The position numbers and the translations under genes were made by a program. From Flavobacterium hankyongi (lineage in GTDB: Bacteria; Bacteroidota; Bacteroidia; Flavobacteriales; Flavobacteriaceae), in the NCBI RefSeq assembly GCF_036840915.1, contig NZ_CP085725.1:1364001-1428000 (forward strand): DNA of 64,000 bases, read 5' to 3'. The notes beneath the pieces are model-generated. The model was not told the origin of the DNA. It saw nothing but the letters and a program-made list of their open reading frames with translations, and made no database searches. Below, one piece after another: positions 1 to 7,454 of this stretch (its first letter is position 1; each line of letters opens with the position of its first letter).

Positions 1-1041
1 TATGGTATGCGATACAGTCAATTTTATCGTTTAGGAGAATCAACAATTAACTATTATGAAAATAATCAACCAGTAGTTTATGATGCTGACTTAAAAGTGT
101 ATGATAAAGCAAAACCCATTTCAACACAATACTTTGGTAAAAACAAAAAAATATCCGATTACAGTAATTTTGAACCAAGAATTTCACTAGCGATGGAGAT
201 TGATGAGAACCAATCTGTAAAAGTTAGTTACAATAGAATGGTTCAATATCTTCAGTTAATTTCAAATACAGCTTCTCCTACTCCTCTTGATGTTTGGACA
301 CCAAGTGATAATTATATAAAACCTCAACTGGCAGATCAAGTAGCAGTTGGTTTTTTCAAAAATTTCAGCAACGATAACTATACTTTAGAATTAGAAAGTT
401 TTTACAAAACAGTAAAAAATCGTTTAGATTACATTGATGGTGCCGATTTGATTGCCAATGAAGCAATTGAACAGGTAATTTTGAATGGAGAAATGAGATC
501 AAATGGTTTAGAGATGTTATTAAGAAAGAACACAGGAGATTTTACTGGATGGGTGGCCTATACCCTATCTCAATCTGAGCAAAAAACACCCGGAAGAACA
601 CCTAATGAAGTTGGAATAAATAACGGACAATGGTATCGATCTGCTTACGACAAAAGACATAATCTTGCAATAACAGCGAGCTATAAACTAAACAAACGCT
701 GGAGTTTTGGTGCAAATTTCACACTTCAATCCGGACAACCAGTTACATTCCCTACTGGAAAATATACTTTCCAGGGAGTAACTGTACCTAGTTACGGTTT
801 ACGCAACGAAAATCGATTACCAACATACCATCACCTTGATGTTTCAGCAACTCTAATTACAAAACAAAAAAGAGAGAAAAAATTTAAAAGTGAATGGGTA
901 TTCAGCATTTACAATCTATATAACAGAAATAATGCTGCTTCAATTAGTTTTAGTAAAAACAATGAAACAGGAGTCAACGAAGCAACTAGATTATCGATAT
1001 TTGGTATAATTCCTTCAGTTTCTTATAATTTTAAATACTAA
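1..1041 (+). CDS. TonB-dependent outer-membrane receptor, C-terminal part (cut by left edge)
   Basis: The frame is open from the first base, so the 5' end lies outside the window and the ATG at 7 is probably internal. About 346 residues remain. They show the alternating aromatic/polar pattern of outer-membrane beta-strands and end in YNFKY with a terminal aromatic residue, as expected for a 22-strand TonB-dependent barrel. Substrate is unknown. The DUF4249 lipoprotein gene starts 3 bp after the stop, the usual Bacteroidota arrangement for a receptor and its surface lipoprotein. The plug and TonB box cannot be seen. Confidence 0.85.
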   Translation, partial: YGMRYSQFYRLGESTINYYENNQPVVYDADLKVYDKAKPISTQYFGKNKKISDYSNFEPRISLAMEIDENQSVKVSYNRMVQYLQLISNTASPTPLDVWTPSDNYIKPQLADQVAVGFFKNFSNDNYTLELESFYKTVKNRLDYIDGADLIANEAIEQVILNGEMRSNGLEMLLRKNTGDFTGWVAYTLSQSEQKTPGRTPNEVGINNGQWYRSAYDKRHNLAITASYKLNKRWSFGANFTLQSGQPVTFPTGKYTFQGVTVPSYGLRNENRLPTYHHLDVSATLITKQKREKKFKSEWVFSIYNLYNRNNAASISFSKNNETGVNEATRLSIFGIIPSVSYNFKY

Positions 1042-1044
1042 CAA

Positions 1045-1875
1045 ATGAAAAAAATAATCCCATACATACTACTCTCTCTATTCACATTTACTTTTTTTAG
1101 TTGTGAAAAAGTTATCGATGTCGATTTAAATGATGAACAACCAAAGTTAGTTGTTGATGCCGTGATAAAATGGCAAAAAGGAACAACTGGAGAGAGTCAA
1201 ACAATTAAACTAACCAAAACAAGTAATTTTTACAACAACGAAGTTCCTCCTGCCTCAGGCGCCACTGTAACTATTACAAATAGTATCAATACAGTTTTCA
1301 ATTTCATTGAAGATGGTAATACTGGTAATTATATCTGTAATAATTTTGTTCCAGCAATTAACGAGTCATATACTTTACATATAACTTTTGAAGGACAAAC
1401 ATATACTGCGACTGATAAACTTTATGCCACACCTCCTATTCTATACACTCAACAAACAAACGTCCCTCCCATTGGTGGTGGTGAAGAAATTGTTCAAGTA
1501 AAATTTTTCTTTCAGGACAACGGATTAGAAGATAATTTTTATTTAGTAGGTGTTCAAAATCCTAATTACGTAACTCCAGATTACGGAGTAATAAATGATG
1601 AATTTTTTCAAGGTAATGTTATGTTTGGTTTCTACGCAAATGACAATCTTAAACCTGGGCAAAATCTAAAACTGTATTTACAAGGAGTTTCAAATCCTTA
1701 TTACAATTACATGAACAAACTAATTACAATTAGTGGAACAAACAATGGGAATCCGTTCGCAACGCCTCCAGCCACTTTGAGAGGAAACATTATTAATCAG
1801 TCTAATCCAGATGATTATCCATTGGGCTATTTTAGTTTAGGTGAAACAGACACAAGAGATTATATTATTCAGTAA
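1045..1875 (+). CDS. DUF4249-family lipoprotein
   Basis: 276 residues. A signal peptide with lipobox FFSC at about residues 17-20 predicts a lipoprotein. The start of the mature part (CEKVIDVDLNDEQPKLVVDA) is typical of DUF4249, followed by beta-rich sequence with 'ATVTI' and 'Y.L.I.F.G..Y.A' strands. DUF4249 proteins are nearly always encoded next to TonB-dependent receptors, and this gene is 3 bp downstream of one, so it is probably translated from the same message. It likely assists the receptor at the cell surface, but the biochemical role of the family is not established. Confidence 0.8.
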   Translation: MKKIIPYILLSLFTFTFFSCEKVIDVDLNDEQPKLVVDAVIKWQKGTTGESQTIKLTKTSNFYNNEVPPASGATVTITNSINTVFNFIEDGNTGNYICNNFVPAINESYTLHITFEGQTYTATDKLYATPPILYTQQTNVPPIGGGEEIVQVKFFFQDNGLEDNFYLVGVQNPNYVTPDYGVINDEFFQGNVMFGFYANDNLKPGQNLKLYLQGVSNPYYNYMNKLITISGTNNGNPFATPPATLRGNIINQSNPDDYPLGYFSLGETDTRDYIIQ

Positions 1876-1894
1876 AATAACTGCAAATAACTTA

Positions 1895-1902
1895 TAACTT
1901 TG
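1895..1902 (+). promoter_or_regulatory. Putative -7 box for the thiamine diphosphokinase gene
   Basis: TAACTTTG matches the Bacteroidota -7 consensus TAnnTTTG and lies 25 bp before the ATG at 1928. No convincing TTTG -33 element is seen, so the call is tentative. Confidence 0.4.
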
Positions 1903-1927
1903 TGCTTTTCACTTTGAGTTTATAAAA

Positions 1928-2590
1928 ATGTCATCACATCACATTGTTCGCGACGATCAAGAACCTGCTTTAATCATAGCAAATGGAGCCGAATGCTCTT
2001 CTGAATTACTAGGCCAACTATTAGAGTGGTCTCCGTATGTAATAGTACTTGATTCAGCTATAGAAAGAGTTTTTGATTTAGGAATTAAAGTCGATGTATT
2101 GTTAGGTGATTTTGACCGAGGTTTTAACCCAGAATATTATACGGAAAGACAATATCCATTAGAAATTGTTTATGCTCCTGATCAGGAAAAAACAGATTTA
2201 GAAAAAGCTTTCGAATTCCTTATCGAAAAAGGACACAAAGCCGTAAATGTAGTTTGGGCAACAGGAAAAAGAGCAGATCACACTATAACTAATATTACAA
2301 ATATCATACGCTTTAAAGACGAATTAAAAATTGTCATTATTGATGATCATTCTAAAATTTTCCTTCTGCCAAAAAAATTTGAAAAATGGTATACAAAAGA
2401 CAGTATCATTTCTCTTATTCCAATTGGAGATGTTACTGGAATACATTCTAAAAATTTGTTTTATCCACTTGAAAATGATAACTTAACATTGGGTTTCAGA
2501 ACAGGCAGTAGTAATCATGTTGCAGAAGATGGTATGGTTATTGTTGTCTACGAAACAGGCAACTTATTATTAATAGAATCCTTTGATTAA
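1928..2590 (+). CDS. Thiamine diphosphokinase
   Basis: 220 residues, the usual length for the family. It transfers pyrophosphate from ATP to thiamine to give thiamine diphosphate in the cytosol. Visible motifs are VLLGDFDR (acidic metal/ATP site, about residue 60), DQEKTDLEKA (about 88) and the GKRADHTITNITNI stretch (about 117-130), all typical of thiamine pyrophosphokinases; the C-terminal part contains the thiamine-binding 'GSSNHV' segment. No TPP riboswitch precedes it, which fits a salvage enzyme. The thioredoxin gene begins 2 bp later, so it may lead an operon running to 5364. Confidence 0.92.
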   Translation: MSSHHIVRDDQEPALIIANGAECSSELLGQLLEWSPYVIVLDSAIERVFDLGIKVDVLLGDFDRGFNPEYYTERQYPLEIVYAPDQEKTDLEKAFEFLIEKGHKAVNVVWATGKRADHTITNITNIIRFKDELKIVIIDDHSKIFLLPKKFEKWYTKDSIISLIPIGDVTGIHSKNLFYPLENDNLTLGFRTGSSNHVAEDGMVIVVYETGNLLLIESFD

Positions 2591-2592
2591 AC

Positions 2593-3018
2593 ATGAAAAA
2601 TCTATTTAAAATTTTAATTCTACTTATTGGTTTATCTGTAAATGCACAAGAAAAACTAACTTTTGACCAATCACTTTCAAAAGCTCAAACAGAACATAAA
2701 AACGTAATGCTTTTCTTTTCTGGTTCAGACTGGTGCGCACCATGTGTAAAATTTAAAAAACAATTTGTTTTAACAGATACTTTTAAATCTTTTGCTGATA
2801 GCAATTTAGTTGTTTATAATGCTGATTTTCCACGTCAGAAAAAAAACCAATTACCCAAAGAAGTTGCGGAAGAAAATGGAAAATTAGCAGAGAAATACAA
2901 CTCCAAAGGTTATTTCCCAATGATTTTACTTTTAAATGAAAAAGGAGATGTGCTAAAAAAATGGGAACAACTTCCAACAGAAACTTTAGAACAATTTATT
3001 GAAAAGCTAAAATCATAA
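2593..3018 (+). CDS. Exported thioredoxin-family protein
   Basis: 141 residues. A signal peptide (cleavage after SVNAQ, about residue 19) exports it to the periplasm. The active site is SDWCAPCVKF (about residues 46-55) with the WCxPC dithiol, and a cis-Pro loop is in GYFPMILLL. It starts 2 bp after the thiamine diphosphokinase gene and its stop overlaps the ApbE start by one base (TAATG). The neighbourhood (ApbE, DUF4266, DUF3570) suggests an envelope redox function such as reducing disulfides of the cysteine-rich DUF4266 lipoprotein; that is inference. Confidence 0.88.
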   Translation: MKNLFKILILLIGLSVNAQEKLTFDQSLSKAQTEHKNVMLFFSGSDWCAPCVKFKKQFVLTDTFKSFADSNLVVYNADFPRQKKNQLPKEVAEENGKLAEKYNSKGYFPMILLLNEKGDVLKKWEQLPTETLEQFIEKLKS

Positions 3019-3938
3019 TGCTTTTAAAAAAGGTTGAGAAATTAATGGGAAATCGCTTCGAGATTTCCGTCATCGGTGCTGATGAAAATTGGTGTTCTGA
3101 TAAAATTAATTTAGCAATACAAGAAATAAAGCGTATCGAAAAACTTTTAACCACTTTTTCAAACGAAAGTATTACTTATCAGATAAATGAGAATGCTGGA
3201 ATAAAACCTGTTGTTGTTCCAGAAGAAGTTTTTAATCTAATTCAAAGATGTCAAATGATTTCTCAAATGACTCAAGGAGCGTTTGATATAAGTTATGGAG
3301 GATTGGACAAAAAATTTTGGAATTTTGACACCAAAATGACTTCTTTACCAGATCCTGAACTAGCAAAAAAATCAGTTGCATTAATCAATTATAAAAATAT
3401 TCTACTTGATACCGAAAAGAAAACTATTTTCCTTAAAAACAAAGGAATGCGTATAGGTTTTGGTGGAATTGGAAAAGGCTATGCAGCCGAAATGGCAAAG
3501 AAAAAACTCATTGAAAATGGAGTTGAAAGCGGTATTGTAAATGCTTCTGGAGATTTATGTGCATGGGGAAATCAAGAAAACGGAAAAAATTGGACAATTG
3601 GCGTTGCCGACCCTAACCACCGTAACGAAATTTTTTCTACATTTAATATCTCTAATACAGCTGTTGCAACTTCTGGAAATTATGAAAAATTTGTAATGAT
3701 TGGAAATAAAAAATATTCCCACACTATAGACCCAAAAACAGGTTTTCCTGTTAGAGGAATAAAAAGCGTGACAATAATTGCTCAAAATGCCGAAATTGCT
3801 GATGCATTAGCTACTCCGGTGACAGTAATGGGTATCGAAGTAGGAATGGATTTTATAAATCAATTAAAACACATTGGCTGTATTATTATTGATGATAATG
3901 ACAGAAAATATTTTTCTAAAAATATAAACCTAACTTAG
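3018..3938 (+). CDS. apbE: FAD:protein FMN transferase (ApbE family)
   Basis: 306 residues. ApbE enzymes hydrolyse FAD and attach FMN covalently to Ser/Thr of target proteins. Family signatures include MGNRFEISV at the very start, GAFDISYGGL (about 92-101), the FGGIGKGYAAE flavin-binding segment (about 152-162), a NASGDL motif and the 'SHTIDPKTGFPV' region near residue 240. Odd point: most ApbE proteins are lipoproteins, whereas this one begins directly at the catalytic domain with no visible signal peptide or lipobox, so export is uncertain although all three linked genes encode exported proteins. It overlaps the thioredoxin gene by one base and is 4 bp before the DUF4266 gene. Confidence 0.92.
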   Translation: MLLKKVEKLMGNRFEISVIGADENWCSDKINLAIQEIKRIEKLLTTFSNESITYQINENAGIKPVVVPEEVFNLIQRCQMISQMTQGAFDISYGGLDKKFWNFDTKMTSLPDPELAKKSVALINYKNILLDTEKKTIFLKNKGMRIGFGGIGKGYAAEMAKKKLIENGVESGIVNASGDLCAWGNQENGKNWTIGVADPNHRNEIFSTFNISNTAVATSGNYEKFVMIGNKKYSHTIDPKTGFPVRGIKSVTIIAQNAEIADALATPVTVMGIEVGMDFINQLKHIGCIIIDDNDRKYFSKNINLT

Positions 3939-3942
3939 AACT

Positions 3943-4146
3943 ATGAAACCTATTGTTTGCCTACTATTTTTACTTGGAGTAAGTTGTACTTCGGTAAAAG
4001 AATACGAAAAATCAAAAATCAACGATGCAGAAATGGCTCTGACAGCAAAAAAAACAGAAAAGTTTGAGAACACTTTTGAGTTGTATCGTGAGGCAAGTTC
4101 GGGAGCAAACGGAGGTAAAACAGGTGGTGGCTGCGGCTGTAACTAA
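3943..4146 (+). CDS. DUF4266 small lipoprotein with C-terminal GGGCGCN
   Basis: 67 residues. Signal peptide with lipobox GVSC (about residues 12-15), so the mature protein is about 53 residues. The tail, EASSGANGGKTGGGCGCN, is the hallmark of DUF4266: a glycine-rich end with a CxC pair. The spacing in the operon (4 bp after apbE, 12 bp before the DUF3570 gene) shows co-expression. The SSGAN segment loosely resembles the ApbE acceptor motif (S/T-G-A-T/S) but ends in Asn, so covalent flavinylation is only a speculation. The two cysteines could bind a metal or cycle with the adjacent thioredoxin. Confidence 0.85.
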   Translation: MKPIVCLLFLLGVSCTSVKEYEKSKINDAEMALTAKKTEKFENTFELYREASSGANGGKTGGGCGCN

Positions 4147-4158
4147 TTTTTTAAAAAA

Positions 4159-5364
4159 ATGAAAAAGAGAATCATTACAGCATCATTATTAGCTTTTATT
4201 TTTGGAAACCAATCAAAAGCTCAAGATACAGTTCAAGATAGTTCAGCTTATAAAAAACAAAAATTAAAAATCGAAGAAGTTAACTTCATTTCTAGTTATT
4301 ATTCTCAAGATGGAAACAATTCGGCTGTAACTGGAGGAATCGGAACAGAAAAATTAACCGATATCGCTACCACGATTGACGTTCATCTTTCTAAATATGA
4401 CAAAAACAATCACAAACACAGTTTAGTGGCTGAAATTGGCGTTGACTCATACTCTTCAGCTTCATCTGATAAAATTGATCCAAGCACAGTAACTTCTGCT
4501 TCTTACCAAGATATAAGAATCTACCCATCGTTTAACTATACATTTGAAAACGAAGACAAGAATTATAGTCTGAATGCGGGCCTTTCGGGTTCTGTAGAGT
4601 TTGATTACACATCAATTGGTGCAAATGCAGGTTTTACAAAACTTTCAAAAGATAAAAACAGAGAATTCTCGGTCAAAGGGATGGCCTTTTTTGATACTTG
4701 GAAAGTAATTCTTCCTATTGAGCTAAGGAGTAATCCATCAGACAATGAAGCCAATCATTTAGATAGTAAACCAAGAACTTCATATAATTTAGGTTTTGCC
4801 TTATCGCAAGTAATAAACAGAGAATTTCAAATAGCATTCTTAACCGATTTAGGCTACCAACAAGGGCTTTTGGCTACCAAATTCAACCGTGTATATTTAG
4901 AAACTGGAGAGGTAAAATCTGAAAAATTACCTGATACGAGACTAAAAATTCCATTTGGTGTTCGTGCTAATTATTTCTTAGGAGACAATGTTGTTTTAAG
5001 AAGTTACTACCGTTATTATTGGGACGATTGGGGAATCAACTCGCATACAATCAGCTTAGAACCAAGTTATAAATTTTCGGCATTTAGTTCTATAAGTATT
5101 CCGTATCGTTTTTATACACAAAGTGCTGCCGATTATTTCAAACCTTTCCAAAAACATACCGTTTTAGACGATTTATATACTAGCGATTATGATTTATCTA
5201 AGTTTAACAGTCACATGATTGGGGCAAGTTATAGAGTATTAGATTCAGGAAATGGAATTTTTCACGTAAAAAGAATAAACACTCTCGAATTGAGGTATGG
5301 ATATTACACCAGAGATAATGGATTAAATTCTCACATTGTTACTCTTTTGTTGAAATTCAAGTAA
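4159..5364 (+). CDS. DUF3570 outer-membrane beta-barrel protein
   Basis: 401 residues. Signal peptide ends near NQSKAQ (about residue 21). The rest is regularly alternating strand sequence ('YDLSKFNSHMIGASYRVLD', 'LELRYGYYTRDNGLNSHIV') and ends LLLKFK with a barrel-type terminal strand. DUF3570 is an outer-membrane barrel family regularly found with ApbE and DUF4266. It closes the 1928-5364 run. A likely role is an outer-membrane conduit for the redox lipoprotein, which is inference from neighbourhood. Confidence 0.82.
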   Translation: MKKRIITASLLAFIFGNQSKAQDTVQDSSAYKKQKLKIEEVNFISSYYSQDGNNSAVTGGIGTEKLTDIATTIDVHLSKYDKNNHKHSLVAEIGVDSYSSASSDKIDPSTVTSASYQDIRIYPSFNYTFENEDKNYSLNAGLSGSVEFDYTSIGANAGFTKLSKDKNREFSVKGMAFFDTWKVILPIELRSNPSDNEANHLDSKPRTSYNLGFALSQVINREFQIAFLTDLGYQQGLLATKFNRVYLETGEVKSEKLPDTRLKIPFGVRANYFLGDNVVLRSYYRYYWDDWGINSHTISLEPSYKFSAFSSISIPYRFYTQSAADYFKPFQKHTVLDDLYTSDYDLSKFNSHMIGASYRVLDSGNGIFHVKRINTLELRYGYYTRDNGLNSHIVTLLLKFK

Positions 5365-5374
5365 AGATATCTTA

Positions 5375-5382
5375 TACCTTTG
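5375..5382 (+). promoter_or_regulatory. Putative -7 box upstream of rlmF
   Basis: TACCTTTG fits TAnnTTTG and lies 27 bp before the rlmF start. A TTG at 5350-5352 is 22 bp upstream, slightly long for a -33 element. Confidence 0.45.
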
Positions 5383-5409
5383 TATCAAAGAATCTTTGCT
5401 CGCTAATAA

Positions 5410-6402
5410 ATGAAATCAAAAGTAATTACAGAAAAAAAGAATTTACATTCAAGAAATCCACACCGTTTTGGGTATGATTTTGAGCAATTAATTTTGGCTA
5501 ATTTGGAGTTAAAAGATTTTCTTAAACCAAATAAATTCAATCCTGATTCAAAAGAAAAAACAATTGATTTTAGTGATCCTAAAGCAGTAAAAGCGCTCAA
5601 TAGAGCGCTTTTGGTTACTCATTATGGTATAAAGTTTTGGGATATTCCCAAAGATTATCTTTGTCCTCCAATTCCTGGAAGAGCCGATTACATCCATTAT
5701 ATCGCTGATTTATTAGCCGAAACCAACAATCAAAATATTCCCGAAGGATCAACTGTACAAGGTTTGGATATTGGAATTGGAGCCAATTGTATTTATCCTA
5801 TCATTGGAAATTCAGCTTACGGATGGAGTTTTGTTGGAACTGACATTAATGAAGATTCATTACAAAACTGTAAAAAAATAATCCAAAACAATCCTGAATT
5901 GATAGATGCTATAAGCTTACAGAAACAAGTAGAATCTCGATTCATTTTCAAAAACGTCATCGAACCTGAGGATCGTTTTGCTTTTACTATTTGTAATCCC
6001 CCTTTTCATGGTTCGGCAGAAGAAGCAGTAAAAGCATCTTCAAGAAAAGTTAGCAACCTGCAAAACAAAAAAACTACAAATCCAGTATTAAATTTTGGTG
6101 GTCAAAACGCTGAATTATGGTGTAAAGGCGGAGAAATTGCCTTCATTACCCAAATGATTTACGAAAGCGTGAAATACCCAGAAAATGTTTTATGGTTTAC
6201 TACTTTGGTATCCAAAAAAGAAAATCTGAACGCTATTTACAAATTACTTAAAAAAGTTGGTGCTATTGATGTCAAAACTATTGATATGGCACAAGGACAA
6301 AAAAACAGTCGAATAGTTGCATGGACTTTTTTAACTGAAAATCAACAAAAAAGCTGGAAATTTAATACATTTTTCAAAAATAGTATTAAAAGACTCTTTT
6401 GA
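5410..6402 (+). CDS. rlmF: 23S rRNA (adenine(1618)-N(6))-methyltransferase RlmF
   Basis: 330 residues, standard RlmF length. It methylates N6 of A1618 in 23S rRNA using S-adenosylmethionine. The N-terminus (LHSRNPHRFGYDFEQL) is characteristic; the SAM site is GLDIGIGANCIYPI (about 119-132) and the catalytic N6-adenine motif is NPPFH at about residues 197-201. The fold then continues through 'GGEIAFITQMI'. Own promoter-like box upstream; next gene is 36 bp away. Confidence 0.95.
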   Translation: MKSKVITEKKNLHSRNPHRFGYDFEQLILANLELKDFLKPNKFNPDSKEKTIDFSDPKAVKALNRALLVTHYGIKFWDIPKDYLCPPIPGRADYIHYIADLLAETNNQNIPEGSTVQGLDIGIGANCIYPIIGNSAYGWSFVGTDINEDSLQNCKKIIQNNPELIDAISLQKQVESRFIFKNVIEPEDRFAFTICNPPFHGSAEEAVKASSRKVSNLQNKKTTNPVLNFGGQNAELWCKGGEIAFITQMIYESVKYPENVLWFTTLVSKKENLNAIYKLLKKVGAIDVKTIDMAQGQKNSRIVAWTFLTENQQKSWKFNTFFKNSIKRLF

Positions 6403-6409
6403 TGTTTCG

Positions 6410-6417
6410 TAATTTTG
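6410..6417 (+). promoter_or_regulatory. Putative -7 box for the lipoprotein hydrolase gene
   Basis: TAATTTTG matches TAnnTTTG 21 bp before the start at 6439. No clear -33 element, so weak. Confidence 0.35.
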
Positions 6418-6438
6418 AGTTGAATTCAACTTTAAGTT

Positions 6439-7377
6439 ATGGAAAAGTTATTCTTAAAAATACTGATTTGTATTTTAGTAATTAGCTGTGCTACCACTAA
6501 AGAAAAAGACTATGTTTTTAAAGGACCGCATCATAAAAAAGTCTTTATTCAATCTTATGACAAATCATTAAAACTTTGGGATGTTCCCTTTCAGGAAGAA
6601 GATATTCAAACAAGTTTTGGAAAAGCACATATAATTATTTCTGGACAAAAAGATGGTTCTCCATTGATATTACTACATGGAATGGATGCCACATCAACTA
6701 TGTGGTTTCCAAACATTAAAGCATTATCGAAAAACCATCGAATTTACGCCATAGACTTTTTGAATGAAGTTGGAAAATCACAATCAATAGAAAAATCGCT
6801 TTCAAAAGAAGAAATTGTAAAATGGTACAACGAAATCTTCGACCATTATAAACTAAAAAAAGTAGATGTCATAGGCGCCTCCAAAGGTGGTTGGATAGGA
6901 GCTTTATTAGCAACTCAGGAAAATCATAAAATAAATAAACTTGTACTTCTCAGTCCATCTGAAACCTTCAAAGGAATAGACAAAGCTGGAAAAGCTTCAT
7001 CCGCTTTGTTTTTAAAACTTTTTCCAACCAGAAAAAAATTAAACAAAACTTTAGAATCGTTTTCTTTTTATCCCAACAATATAAATTTAGACTATAAAAA
7101 TCAGCTTTATTTAGCCAATAAACATGCTAAGTCTAGTTCTAGTTTTCTGCAATTATTACCTTTTTCTGATGAAGATTTAAAAAAAATAAAAATTCCTGTC
7201 TTGGTACTTATTGGCGATCACGATGTAATCAATTCAGAAGAAAGCATCAAAAATGCCGAAAAACTTTTACCAAATTGTAAAACAAAAACAATTAAAAATG
7301 CAGGACATTTTTTAAGTATTGATCAATCTGAAATTGTAAATAAAGTAATTTTAGATTTTCTTAAACAAAAAAGGTAA
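6439..7377 (+). CDS. Alpha/beta-hydrolase lipoprotein
   Basis: 312 residues. Signal peptide with lipobox VISC (about residues 14-17) predicts an envelope lipoprotein. The alpha/beta-hydrolase fold shows the oxyanion loop LLHGMDATS (about 78-86), the nucleophile elbow GASKGG (Ser about residue 148), the acid loop LIGDHDVI (Asp about 262) and the catalytic His in NAGHFLSI (about 290). The substrate cannot be told from sequence; esterase, lipase or haloalkane-type activities are all possible. Confidence 0.85.
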   Translation: MEKLFLKILICILVISCATTKEKDYVFKGPHHKKVFIQSYDKSLKLWDVPFQEEDIQTSFGKAHIIISGQKDGSPLILLHGMDATSTMWFPNIKALSKNHRIYAIDFLNEVGKSQSIEKSLSKEEIVKWYNEIFDHYKLKKVDVIGASKGGWIGALLATQENHKINKLVLLSPSETFKGIDKAGKASSALFLKLFPTRKKLNKTLESFSFYPNNINLDYKNQLYLANKHAKSSSSFLQLLPFSDEDLKKIKIPVLVLIGDHDVINSEESIKNAEKLLPNCKTKTIKNAGHFLSIDQSEIVNKVILDFLKQKR

Positions 7378-7454
7378 TTTCTATTTCAGATTACTTTGTA
7401 AATTTACACTCAAGCCAAAATCACCAATAAAAATTAATATAATCCTTTACGTAA

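Noticed and set aside
1876..1927. TPP riboswitch in front of the thiamine diphosphokinase gene
   Set aside because: The 52-bp gap is too short and contains no CUGAGA or ACCUGA element.
7378..7454. uvrB promoter at TTACTTTG
   Set aside because: It lacks the TA of the -7 consensus at the right spacing and no SOS-type palindrome is visible.
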